Assembly: GCA_026168455.1 (NCBI GenBank)
Contig: CM047430.1
Location: forward strand, 19,983,583-20,047,582
DNA: 64,000 bases
Reading direction: 5' to 3'
Source: Theocolax elegans
Taxonomy: Eukaryota > Arthropoda > Insecta > Hymenoptera > Cerocephalidae
The notes beneath the pieces were generated by a model. That model was not told where the DNA came from, made no database searches, and saw only the letters and a program-made list of their open reading frames with translations. Positions 12,226 to 22,689 of this stretch are shown here, one piece after another. Both the position numbers and the translations under genes were made by a program. Every line of letters starts with the position of its first letter. Position 1 is the first letter of the stretch.

Positions 12226-12778
12226 GATTGATTGATTGATAATTTATTGGGTAAATTGGGGTTATAACCCCGTATACACTTTAGTACATCAGTCGTAGAT
12301 ACAAATTAAAAGTAAAACTATATAATACAACGTGTTATAGAAAGTAAAAGTGATATAAAGCAATTTTTTATAAAACAAAATAACAATATAACAATAACAA
12401 TAAATAAAATTTAACGCTCAAATACAAATCTAACATAATAATTTAACAATAAAACAATAAAATAAAATAGAATAAAATAAAATAAAATACAGAGATTTAG
12501 CGCTTACAAAACTCATTTCAATATAAGCGGAGGTCCGGGAGGATAAAATAAAATTAAAATTATAATGAAATAAAACCGAGTAGAAATAAAATGTAAAAAA
12601 TAAAACAAAATAAAGCAAAATAAAATAACTAACAAACAATAGCGTCAGCGCGGAAAAATAAATGATAAGAAATTTAAGTAAGCAAATAAATAAAACAAAT
12701 AAAATAAATAAAATACATAAAATACGAGAGTGACTAGAATTAATACTATGGATCGTCCCATTTCATTTCAACTTCAAT

Positions 12779-13942
12779 TTATACCTCATGCAAGGGAGGG
12801 CACACTATGTCTTCAGCCGATACCCTCAAATCCCAGGCCCGTCGGTCAAGATCAGTAAGATGGGATATTAATGAAGTTTTAAAGGAAGTGAAAAGGTGCG
12901 GGTTACAGTCAGTGAAGCGTAAATGATTTATGAGACGAGAGGCAGTGATTATGAAGGAATTGTTAAGGGCTTCGGTTCTGGGAGGGAGATAAAAAAGGGA
13001 TAAGGGAGAGTGGCGAGAGGATGAGCGGGATGAAAATGAGGAATCACGTACAATGAAATGGCGTGCAATATAGGACGGGGAATTCTGTGAAAGGATATTA
13101 TAAGCGCTACAACCAATAAAAAGGGATCTCCTGAGCTCAACCGACAGCCATCCTAGCCTCAGACGGTATGGTGTCACGTGCTCGCGCCAGGGTATGTTCC
13201 CCCACACAAAGCGAACACAAGCGTTCAAAAGTCGTTGGAGTCGCAAATTCCTGGTCGCATCTAAATCATGGAAGACTGCGCACGCATAATGAAAGTGTGG
13301 GAGAACAAGCGACTCGACTAGACGGTTCTGGCGCGAGAGTGCCCGCCGGAAGAATCTTAAGGAGTGGAGGACTCTATGAACGCGCTGAGAGACCGACGCA
13401 ACCTGGCGAGACCAATCCAGGGTTGGAGTTATCCAGATGCCCAATGATTTGACTTGTTGTTCATAGTTCAGTAGGTTATCTCCAATTCTAACCTTCGGAG
13501 CAGAGTCTAGCTGAATGCCCGAAGTGTAGGCTTGACTCCCCAAGATCATCACCTACGTCTTTTTCACGTTTAAACTTAGCCCGTTTGATCTCGCCCATTC
13601 ATCCACCGCGTTGGCATCCTCTGAAATTCTGAGAACTCCCTGAGCGAGATCCGCCGGGTAAAAAGAGTGATAGATCTGGGTGTCATCCGCGTAAATCATA
13701 TGGTTAGAATGCCTTAAAACACTCGGCAGGTCATTGATAAAAATAGAAAACAAAAGAGGGCCTAGGACACTGCCCTGTGGAACTCCACTGGATGAGTCAA
13801 GCCAGGCCGAGGTGTTCCCCAGCTCGTCCACCACCGCCTGCGAACGGCCCACAAGGTAGTGAAAGAACCAGGTTAACACTACGTCCGAACACCCCAGCGC
13901 ACGTACGCACGTACGCTCTTCTAACATCATCCAAAACACCAA
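12779..13942 (-). pseudogene. LINE copy 3 RT motif B/C and C-terminal region
   Basis: Single frame interrupted by one in-frame TAG at 13,553 just after the LNVKKT block. Upstream part: GVPQGSVLGPLLFSIFINDL (motif B) and YADDTQIYHSF (motif C). Downstream part: VMILGSQAY, VKSLGIWITPTLDWSRQV, PHFHYACAVF, to the natural stop at 12,779. The N-terminal end of this stretch joins the preceding fragment across a deletion (see 13,797-14,501). Confidence 0.8.
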
Positions 13943-14501
13943 TTAGCGTCGTCTGGGTACTGTGCCCCCGGCGAAAGCCCGCTTGTCTCTCAATTATTAA
14001 GTTGTTAGAATTAATAAAATCTGTAAGTTGTTCATGGACAAGCTTCTCTAGGATTTTGGAAATTTCGCAGAGCTTAGCAATGGGCCTGGTATCAGACGGC
14101 GAGATCACCCTGCTCGACTTAGCCAGAGGAAAAAGCAAGGATTTAGTCCAGGGCTCTGGGAAGGAACGAGATGAAAAAGAGTAATTAGACAGGTCAGCCA
14201 GGTGCGGAGCTATCTGGTGTGCCAGGCATTTAAGCATGGGAACCGAGATCCCGTCGTAGCCTATAGCCTTGGAGGATGCCCTGGATATGGTGGAAAGCAC
14301 CTTGTGAGTAGTGACAGGAAAGAAATTAAATGAAGTTGAGGGATAATTGGAGGGTAAGATGTCCTGAGATGTGATGAGTGACTGAAGATGATCCAAAGTG
14401 AAGTGAGAGGGTGAATATGAGATGTAGGCGTAATGATTATTAAGCTGATCGAGTGAAAATAAACTAAGAGGTGACTGAGCTGGTTTAGATACAAGACCCA
14501 T
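13797..14501 (-). pseudogene. LINE copy 3 RT N-terminal half with motif A deleted
   Basis: Fingers/palm part of the RT: DGISVPMLKCLAHQ, SDTRPIAKLCEISKILEKL, QAGFRRGHSTQTTLIGV, then DDVRRA. At this point LINE copy 1 has about 28 more residues including motif A (DFSKAFDT) before the CSDxxLSWF block. In copy 3 these are missing, and the junction at about 13,896-13,915 is the direct repeat CGTACGTGCGTACGTGCG. The catalytic motif A Asp is therefore absent and the copy cannot encode an active RT. Confidence 0.75.
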
Positions 14502-15760
14502 GTTCCTGAGCTACCTCCACAGACCTGAGGAATTGGCGGCAGACTTTATTTTCTGGTTATAGAAAGTAAATTTACTCGAGTCTAAGGAGTTTTTAACCAG
14601 ACTACGAAGGTCTTTGAAAATGTGGTAATCGGAGCTCAGGCCCGTGGTCAAGTACCTCTTGTAAGCCATGTTTCGAGCCTAAATGTTTTGCTTAATGAGT
14701 GGAGTGATCCATGGTTTATTAGAGTATTTAATGGTGGTGAGTTTTGCCGGAGCTAGAGAATCAAATGTAGACAAAATGGAATTGACAAGGTTGGAGAGGA
14801 GGTCATTTATAATGATAGGTGACGCAGAGAGTGATAACGAGTTAGACTGAAACAAGGAGTTTGAGGGAGATGGAGAAGGAAAGAATGCGCGGCCAGGCGA
14901 GGCATGCGACAAGTGAGAAGATGATTGATAAGATGATATGATAGAAGTGTTAAGATGAGATGAAGCTCGATCAAAAGTATCCGAAAACAATGCAGCTGCC
15001 TCCGACAGATCGATCAACGCAAAGTTGCGCGACCAGAACCTTTTTGGTTTCAGCTGAGGTTTACTAATGTCTAATTCTAGAATAATAGAGTCATGCCCTG
15101 CTGCAAAGAGCACGAGTGATTTCGTATACTTATAAACTGGCAGAGGGTTTCGAACCATAAATAAATCGAGCCAACTGTGCGATGAACTATTGGCTGTGTG
15201 AGTATGATGAGTGTGTTCAGATTCGATTAGAGAAAGGTCTAATGACTCTAAGTAAGTCTCCAACATAGCAGACGACCCATCCTTTTTGCCCATATTGATA
15301 TTAAAGTCACCGGTGATTATTACTTGATCGCATGTATGCAAAAACTTTGATACAGAGTTAAAAAATTCGAATGGGTACGCCGCTGTGGGCCTTCGGTAAA
15401 CCACACAAAATAGTATCGAACTGAAGCAACCATAAATCTGAAAAATCATAAACTCGGGAGAGTTGGAAAAAACAGGGTCCGAGTGGGCGACTAACTTAAC
15501 ATCAAGGTTATTCTTAAAGTAAGCCGCAACACCCCCCCCCCCCCTCCTTTCCAACCCGATCCAATCTATATAATGTGTAGTTTGGAAGGCTCAATATATC
15601 GGAGGAGTCGTAGTCCTTGAGAAAAGTCTTAGAAAAGGAAATGATATCGTGATTTGAAGGTGCAATTAATGATTCAACGGATGAGAAATGAGTTTTTAAT
15701 CGGTTGATGTTAGCATGAAAGATGGAAAATGTAGCGTTAGTGAGAGATGAAGCCTGGCCC
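14502..15760 (-). pseudogene. LINE copy 3 endonuclease domain
   Basis: Open from 15554 to 14679. Motifs: GGGVAAYF, VYRRPTAAYP, TGDFNINM, SSSHSWLDLF, AAGHDSII at the SDH position, then a Ser-rich linker and NKPWITPLI. A run of about 14 C (sense G) at 15,531-15,544 breaks the frame at the N terminus; the first 70 residues lie in another frame up to about 15,760. A stop at 14,679 and frame changes to 14,502 separate the linker from the RT. Confidence 0.75.
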
Positions 15761-15768
15761 GCCGACCT

Positions 15769-16983
15769 TCATTTCGACGATGAGGAACTAGATGACGGAA
15801 GATTAAGGATGTCCGATTCGTTATGTATAGGAAGAAGCTGCCCTCCCTTGGTTTTTCGCATATAAACATTAAGATTTTTGACTATAGGCCTCGCATAGCC
15901 TAAGTCAGAAGAATGACGAATAGCCTTTGACAGTAGTACGTGTAGTTGTTTAGGCCATAACGCACGCAGAAATATTGAGGTCGCACCACCCGCACCGAAA
16001 AGAGAATCCGCCGTAACTCCTTTCAAAAGACGCGCTCTCTCAAGAATGAGATCCCTGATAGAGGGAGAGGAAAATCTAATCACGATACCGTTACCGGCGT
16101 TGGTTCTGCTTGACGATGTTGTTGTACGCTCGAGCTGACCATTAGTTCCATTACGGGCGAGCCATGGCCTGGTTTCAACTACGTGCGAGTTAGCTCGGGG
16201 GAGTTTAAGAATCGATAAAATCTCTTCGACGGCCTCTCCCTCTGAAATTTCTAAATTAGCCGGAATACCGAGTATCAAAATCTCGCAAGTGTCGTTGACC
16301 GGCTCCGTAGTACTCCCTAAGCAATTACTTTTCGCCGCTTCAATTTGTCCACGCAAAGCATCATTCGCGCACTCCAAAGCACCCAGACGACTCGAGATAC
16401 CCGAAAACTTTTCCTCTGTCTCGGCCTCTAATAGTGAAACTCGGGAATTTAGTTCCCGAATCTCGTTCGCCAAACCTTGAACTGATGACTCGATGCGCGA
16501 GACCGAATTGTCGAGTTTCGACTCTAAGCGGCTTGCGAGTTCAGAAAGGAACGCAGCTATATCAACGGCAACGGTCGACTGCGCGGGTAGGCCGGAGTGA
16601 CACTCATTGGGCGTGGCGCCGCGAGGTTGCTTAGCAACCTGCGACGATGATGGCGACGGAGGCGAGGCCACGCGCTTAGCAGTGGAAGGAGTCGATATGG
16701 GCGTGGCTACTGGCTCGGTAGCGCAGTTCTCCTTAGCTTGTCGTGGCAACCCAGGCGGTGGCGCCCTCGCATCAGTAGGAGCCACGACTAGCGCTTTTAC
16801 TTTCGCCAGCTCGCAACAGCGGCGCTCGGAAGAGCCAGACGGAACATCTACACAGTGCGAGTGGGAGATTTTACTACACTCCGGACAAACCTCAGTACAG
16901 TCCTTCCTTGTGAGACGTACGCCACATACAAAGCAGCCGCGCGATGCCATTGCTGCCAATCGACGTCCGCCAGTGAAGGTCAC
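15769..16983 (-). CDS. LINE copy 3 ORF1 (zinc finger - coiled coil - FP25-like domain)
   Basis: 404-residue intact ORF1. An N-terminal treble-clef/PHD-like zinc finger at residues 15-45 (CFVC, CPEC, then HSHC spacing) is followed by a Cys pair and a low-complexity Pro/Ser/Ala region. A coiled coil lies at about residues 135-215 (LASRLESKLDNSVSRIESSV and on), then a C-terminal RNA-binding-type domain at 225-385 resembling the FP25-like C-terminal domain found in CR1/Jockey-group ORF1 proteins. Such proteins bind the element RNA in the RNP. GC content is higher than in the flanking DNA. The ATG at 16,983 lies about 40 bases upstream of the zinc finger; a second in-frame ATG (residue 12) is possible. 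Confidence 0.8.
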   Translation of the reverse strand: MTFTGGRRLAAMASRGCFVCGVRLTRKDCTEVCPECSKISHSHCVDVPSGSSERRCCELAKVKALVVAPTDARAPPPGLPRQAKENCATEPVATPISTPSTAKRVASPPSPSSSQVAKQPRGATPNECHSGLPAQSTVAVDIAAFLSELASRLESKLDNSVSRIESSVQGLANEIRELNSRVSLLEAETEEKFSGISSRLGALECANDALRGQIEAAKSNCLGSTTEPVNDTCEILILGIPANLEISEGEAVEEILSILKLPRANSHVVETRPWLARNGTNGQLERTTTSSSRTNAGNGIVIRFSSPSIRDLILERARLLKGVTADSLFGAGGATSIFLRALWPKQLHVLLSKAIRHSSDLGYARPIVKNLNVYMRKTKGGQLLPIHNESDILNLPSSSSSSSK

Positions 16984-17264
16984 AGGTAGATGAGCAAATA
17001 TATTGCGATAGCCGTCTTATGTTGCGAGAACTGCTCCCCGTAGAGTCGCGAATTCCCTCTCGCAGTTAACCTCGAAAATTGATAATTTGCAAATTTATAA
17101 TTTATTGGACTGCCCGCTGCAGCAAAACAAAACTATTTGTAAAAATAGACTCTGCAGTCGGTGAGTGTCCTTTCCACCTCCGCTGAAACAAACTCGAGGC
17201 AGCTGTGTGAGCTACAAGTTTATGTGAAGACGGAGCAAAAAATAAGCTGACTTGTACTCACCGG

Positions 17265-17265
17265 A

Positions 17266-17298
<33 letters not shown>

Positions 17299-17490
17299 TA
17301 GAGAGAAAGAGAGAGAGAATAAGAGAGAGAGAATGAGAGATAGAGAAAGGGAGAGAGATAGAGAGAGAGAATGAAAGATAGAGAGAAAGAGAGAGAGAAT
17401 AAGATAGAGAGTAAGAGAGATATATATTCTCTCTCTTTCTCTCTCTCTATCTGTCTCCCTATCTCTTCTTCTCACTGTCTCTCTTACGCC
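17265..17490. repeat. GA repeat with strand switch to TC
   Basis: Purine-rich GA repeat to about 17,420, then the junction GAGATATATATTCTCTC, then pyrimidine-rich TC repeat to about 17,484. The repeat inverts through a short palindromic TA core, so the two halves can form a large hairpin. Confidence 0.9.
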
Positions 17491-17784
17491 AAGATAATGT
17501 TTGTCGGACGGACATTATAATTTATCGGTTTTTTTTTTATATCACTTAGTAATTATAATAATAATTTTTTTGTCAGTAATATGATGCATTAACTTATGTT
17601 ACACATATTTATCGTAAAATATATATGTTTTAAGTATTTTTCGCAAGAATAGGGGAGTTTTTACAAAATCGCTCAAAAAGATAACTTTAATATAATGTAG
17701 ATTTAATCCTATCTTCACCATCCGTTCATTAAGCAGTCCGCTTAATCAAGTAACGGTACCCATTATAGTGGATACCTATCACAC
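17491..17784. other. AT-rich spacer, no gene seen
   Basis: No open frame or recognisable element, apart from AT-rich sequence leading into the tRNA-like element at 17,785. Confidence 0.6.
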
Positions 17785-17865
17785 GTAACAGTAGCGCAGT
17801 GGTGAGGCTTCTGCCTCGCGCTCCCGGGATCGTGGGTTCGCGCCCCGATACCTTCGTTGATTTTT
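17785..17865 (+). repeat. tRNA-derived SINE-like promoter
   Basis: Contains a good RNA polymerase III A box (TAGCGCAGTGG, 17,792-17,802) and B box (GGTTCGCGCC, 17,835-17,844) at tRNA-like spacing, within a GC-rich 75-bp island in AT-rich DNA. The 7-bp ends do not pair as an acceptor stem and no 3' CCA-adjacent stem forms, so it is more likely the head of a tRNA-derived SINE or a tRNA pseudogene than a functional tRNA. Confidence 0.55.
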
Positions 17866-18308
17866 TTATTCCTAATATTCAATCCGTACCCCGTTACAAA
17901 CTTAAGATAGCGTTCTTATAAAAAAAATTAGAAAATTAAACTACAAATTACCTATGAAAATGTCCCTTTTCTTGTATAAACCAGACATCTACACGTGCCA
18001 ACAAATTCTTAATTTTCTAAATAATTGTAACATTGAAATATGAAAATATGTATTTATGTAACTTTATGTGTACATAGCGAATAGATCTTTTGTAACATTT
18101 GAAACCTTTTAAAAAAATATACATCTGGCTTTCTACTTGCTGCCTTTTATAAAATAAAAATTAATTATCTAGAATTACTGCGTGATAGTTATCTATTTGT
18201 TATTTAAGATTGAAAATAAATTATATTTTTTTTTATTTTTTTTCAATTTTGCGCAAGTTGACCATTGTTACATTTGAGAACTCTGTGCTCTTTCGCCGTC
18301 TAAAATTA

Positions 18309-18992
18309 CTAACAAGGGAAGTACATGACCTCCGGGAAACGGATCTCATCCTAACTTTGGTATGTCTTTTATAATATAAAAATATGAAGAAAGCCAAGTT
18401 ATCTCTTGCCAATGGCCACTTTTACGGAAGTTATTCGACATCCAATAATAATAGCAGTAAAAATTACTTCCAATTCGGTCGCTTATAACTCGGAAACAAA
18501 TAAAGATAAACAATCAAACCAAAAACCAGAAAAAAGTTGAGTTCAAGTAGATATGGTTTAAAAAAAAAAGCTCAAATTGCTTAATTTGAAGCAAAGTTAT
18601 GAAGAAAATAAGAAATTGAAGATTATTAGGCCAAAAGAAACAATAAATTTTTCATATTAAATTTTGGTTAAAATTTCTTCAATTTTTTATTTTCTTCATA
18701 ACTTTGCTTCAAATTAAGCAATTTGAGCTTCTTTTTTTTCAAACCATATCTACTTGAACTCAACTTTCTTCTGGTTTTTGGATCGATTGTTTATCTTTAT
18801 TTGTTTCCGAGTTATAGGCGATCGAATTGGAAGTAATTTTTACTGATATTATTATTGGATGTCGAATAACTTCCGTAAAAGTGGCCATTGGCAAGAGATA
18901 ACTTGGCTTTCTTCATATTTTTATATTATAAAAGACATACCAAAGTTAGGATGAGATCCGTTTCCCGGAGGTCATGTACTTCCCTTGTAAGT
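18309..18992. repeat. Foldback element, ~320-bp near-perfect inverted repeat
   Basis: Left arm from about 18,309 (CTAACAAGGGAAGTACATGA) to about 18,625, loop of about 50 bp, right arm to about 18,992 ending TCATGTACTTCCCTTGTAAG. The arms match almost base for base, including the CCTCCGGGAAACGGATCTCA block. The few differences are single bases and homopolymer lengths. No transposase is encoded. It would be transcribed into a long hairpin RNA. Confidence 0.9.
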
Positions 18993-19960
18993 ATAGCCGT
19001 CGTGAAATCCTCTTTTTGCCGCACGTCGATTCGCTGTGCTGTGCTAAATATTTTTTTTTATATCAACAGATAATAAGTGATCATACTTTTTAAATTTACA
19101 AACAAAACTGATTTATCAATAAAAAATATCAATACAACATGTCATTGTGGGTAAAACCGTTTTGCTTACAAGTGTTATAATTCTTGTATTGGTACAACCA
19201 CTGCTATTGCACATTTTTATAGTAATTGCCAATGAGACATATGTTATTACATTTGGTTATTTACATTTGGAAAATAGTAGGATATTTCGAGTTTTCAATA
19301 TTTAATGTAAATTCTACCTAATTTAGATATTATACACCTCAGTAAATTAGCATTTTACCTAGTGATTTGAAATACTATTTTTTAATGATCACACGATAAA
19401 TCAGCACAATTACTATTATTTTATTATTGTGCCGCTAAAAAATTACATTAAAAAAATAAATTAACAGATCAAAGTATTATATTTAAATGATCATAACTTT
19501 TCTAATTTTAATAGCACATCTACCTAAAATCTCTAGATTTGTTTATTAATTCAAGAAGAACAGTTATGCATTTTTGCAATTATGACATTTTTAAACAAAT
19601 AGTTGAGCATCGTTCATTTATATGTGTGCCATTTTTTTCCAGTAGATAGCACACTATTAAATCTGCATTTTTTAAATAACACTATTGTAGTTTTATAATA
19701 TGGGTGAATTGCGACTGATAATATTAATTGCTGAAAAAGTTACATCATAAAAATCAATAGAAACATTTGAAGGTACGCGGAAAATTTGCTAAAATAAAGT
19801 GTTTTGATAAACAAATCTGATTATATTTTTTAATTAGATTCATAAATGTTGCTACAATTTTGTACACTAATTGAAAATTACTAAATTTAAAGGAAACACG
19901 TCTTATGGTATGACCACATAAGCTGTAAATAAAAATACATAAGGGGATCACAAAAACTAA
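18993..19960. other. AT-rich region, no gene seen
   Basis: About 970 bp of AT-rich sequence with no supported open frame, repeat or RNA gene. Confidence 0.6.
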
Positions 19961-19974
19961 AAGTACTGGAGATA

Positions 19975-20608
19975 TTCCCATATAAGCCCATCGCGTAAGC
20001 AAGAGTCACTTCTAATTAAATCTCAAAGTCAGGACCGACCGGGTAGTCGAAATCAATTCAAAAATCAGAAAGATATTCAAATTCGATCTCAATGTAAAAA
20101 TAAACTGGAAATACCAGATCCCAAGCGAAGTCAGAATCAAATTCTAAATCAAAATTCAAGTTCAAATGAAATTATAAATCAAAATTCAAGTTCAAATGAA
20201 ATTCAAAATCAAATTCTAAATCAAAATTCAAGTTCAAATGAAATTCGAAATCAAATTCTAAATCAAAATTCAAGTTCAAATGAAATTCAAAATCAAATTC
20301 AAAATCTAAAATCGAGTTCAAAGGTAACTCAATATCGAAATCTAAATGAAATTCCAAGCCTAAATCAAGTCTTACGTAAGAAGGCAGTACGTAAGCCTAA
20401 TGTATATAAATTAATCGAACAAGGAAACGAAGAAACAAGTCAAGGAATTAAAATTATTAAGAAATTAGAAACAAATACCAAACCGAACCCAGTAATAAGG
20501 GCGATCGATGAAGAATACTTAAATCGTGAAATTAACAAAGAAAGATTGCAAAAGCACTCCTCAAATAAAAAAAATAATCTCTTAAATGAACTCGAGAGTG
20601 ACGACTAA
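19975..20608 (+). CDS. Repeat-rich Asn/Gln/Ser open frame upstream of errantivirus-like RT
   Basis: Open frame without an ATG near its beginning, so it is 5'-truncated or reached by frameshift or splicing. It contains about four imperfect copies of a short unit (SSSNEIQNQILNQN-like, DNA repeats of 33-48 bp at 20,140-20,300). A Lys/Asn/Glu-rich tail follows, ending ELESDD at 20,608, six bases before the ATG of the next frame. I do not recognise a domain. By position it could be the C-terminal end of gag or a separate leader protein of the Ty3/gypsy element. Confidence 0.4.
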
Positions 20609-20613
20609 TAATA

Positions 20614-22056
20614 ATGAGTGAGGTAACTAATAAATCAAGAAACGAGAACGAAATAAGTAATGAAAAATATTCTAATTTTGAGATAAAGAGAAAAGATATG
20701 GAAGGTCTTGATAATAATACAAAAAATAAAAAGGCATTAGCACAAAATGAAAGTGTAGACGCAAACGAATTCGATGAAAAAAGGTTGCTATTTTCGACAC
20801 GCATGTTACAAAAAATTCTAGAGGAAGGTATAATGAATAATGGAATTCTGTGGAATAATAACCAAGACATGGAAATGTTAATAAGTAATCTACTAATGGA
20901 AATAAAGTATCATGACAACTTAACAAATAACTCAAAGGAATTGAGACAAAATCTAAATAAATTAGGAAATTATGTAAAACTACATGCCTTAGGGGGAGAA
21001 TCTCATAAAAATGTTATTAAAGATATATTGGAGGGTTTACTTAAATTAAGAATTAATTTAAAAGGAATAGGCGGAAAGAAACTAAAAGGTAGTCATAAAG
21101 TTTATCGCTTAGAATGCGTCATACCAAAGGGACGAGCGGAAAAGGTAAAATCATTACTACGACTTGACCATTTGGCTGCTGATGAAAGAGAAGAAATAGA
21201 AAAATTAATTGAGAAATATAGCGACATTTTTTACCTTCCGGGTGAAAAATTAACAGTAACACATATTTTAAAACTAACAATCCCAACAACGGACGATGTA
21301 CCAATAACTTCAAAACAATACCGATTACCTCCGGTACATAAAGAAGAAATAGCAAGACAAGTGCAAGACTTATTAGAAGACGGCATTATCGAACCATCTA
21401 CCTCATCGTACTCAAGCCCTTGTTTTCTAGTTCCTAAGAAAGAGGACATACAAGGACGCAAGCAATACAGAATGGTGATCGACTATCGCAAATTAAATGC
21501 GAAAACCTTAGAAGACCAATTTCCGCTACCGAATATAACTGAAATAATAGACCAATTGGGCGGATCAAAAAAATTCCCAACTTTTGATCTTAAGGCTTCG
21601 TATCATCAAATAGAAATTGATGAACGAGACCGTCACAAAACCACGTTTGTTACAAATGGAGATGTGTACCATTTTAACCGAGGAAGCTTCGGACTACGAA
21701 CAATGCCGGCTACATTCTCAAGAGCACTTTCGATTGCACTCGCTGGACTTATATAATATAAAGAACTTTTTTGCTTTATTGATGATATTATCTGTTATTC
21801 GGAGACTCTACAAGAGCATATTAAAAGATTAGAGAATTTATTTATCAGATTGCGAAAAGCGGTTTTAAAATTACAACCAGAGAAATGTGAATTTTTTAAA
21901 AAAACAGTCACATATTTAGGTCATGTTATTAGTGCAGAAGGAATTAAACCAGATTCGCGGAAAATTGAAGCTGTACGAAAATTTCCACGCCCTCAAAATG
22001 CTAAAAATATCAAGCAATTTTTGGGTTTAGCGGGCTACTATAGAAGATTTATTTAA
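20614..22056 (+). pseudogene. pol: Errantivirus-like Ty3/gypsy pol, reverse transcriptase part
   Basis: Reverse transcriptase of an errantivirus-like (gypsy/17.6-type) LTR element. Residues about 190-380 hold LRLDHLAADEREEI, the primer-grip side IIEPSTSSYSSPCFLVPKK, VIDYRKLN, motif A TFDLKASYHQI and motif B region GLRTMPATF. An in-frame TAA at 21,754-21,756 precedes the catalytic FIDD box (FCFIDDIICYSETL) and the GHVISAEGIKPD block in the same frame. The frame is cut at RRFI (22,056) by the TTAA insertion. The N-terminal 180 residues are Asn/Lys-rich and contain no aspartic protease D-S/T-G motif, which is unusual for a pol N terminus. Confidence 0.85.
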
Positions 22057-22398
22057 GGGGGTATCCTCGTATAGATCGGTCGAAAAATCGATTTTTTTTT
22101 ATTACATAAGTCGATAGTATAACATGTCAATAGTATGCTGTTAAAATTTTAAAGTGAAATTCGCAGCGGTTTCGATGCAATGGCTATTTTCTTTAAAGTT
22201 GTGCGATGCGCTGCCGGAATGCGGCGCAGGTAGGCAGGTACGCGCTCGAATACAATAGGTGCCCCGTTCAGTTTGGATCTTCGAGATGCTTCGCAATTGT
22301 ACTGTGGCAGATGCTACTCCAATTTTAGTTGTATTAGTGCGTATAGTTTTGTAAATAAGAGCATTACTACAATCTAAGCCGACTGAACACCAAAACAC

Positions 22399-22689
22399 TT
22401 GCATTGTGGCGCAAAGACCGTGGAAATTGCTGCTTATATAGCTGCCGTAGTTTTTAATGACGGATTCAATGTAGGTTTGAAGATGATGAAGTGCCTGAAG
22501 TTCAAAATCGGATTGCCCAGTGCCTTTTACGCCAAGAACACCGACGCTGAACGAGTAACACGGCAAAACATCAGAACGGAGAGCGCATCCAAGGAAGCTC
22601 GATTGGTCAAAAAAAGGAAAACTGCATCTGAAAATCTGCATTTCGGGGAACAAGATGGGCTTCTTTATGGAGCAGACGTTGCTGAATAG
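22399..22689 (+). pseudogene. Transposase C-terminal remnant of the TTAA element
   Basis: 96-residue open piece: YIAAVVFNDGF, a KMMKCLKFKIGLPS segment, DAERV, a basic KEARLVKKRKT stretch and a short end with LLYGADVAE. From memory this pattern (V-F-N-D-G, leucine-rich segment, basic tail, Tyr-Gly-Ala end) resembles the C-terminus of Mutator-like/Kolobok-type transposases of insects, which fits the TTAA flanks. The upstream half of the transposase is not recognisable, so this is a fragment. Confidence 0.45.

Larger units (their letters stand above)
12226..17264 (-). mobile_element. LINE copy 3, near full length (ORF1 + ORF2)
   Basis: A 5.0-kb minus-strand LINE with (AATC)n sense tail at 12,226-12,240, an AT-rich 3' UTR (12,241-12,778), a broken ORF2 (12,779-15,760), an intact ORF1 (15,769-16,983) and a 5' UTR of about 280 bp (16,984-17,264) that ends exactly where (GA)n resumes. 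It is the longest member of the group and defines its architecture. Copies 1 and 3 are closer to each other (shared RT and C-terminal blocks) than to copy 2. Confidence 0.88.

Noticed and set aside
17785..17865. Functional tRNA gene
   Set aside because: A and B boxes are good, but the acceptor ends do not pair and no convincing anticodon stem closes, so called SINE-like instead.
20172..20357. Minus-strand Phe/Asp/Leu repeat protein
   Set aside because: Antisense of the Asn/Gln/Ser coding repeats, which are open over a longer plus-strand frame.
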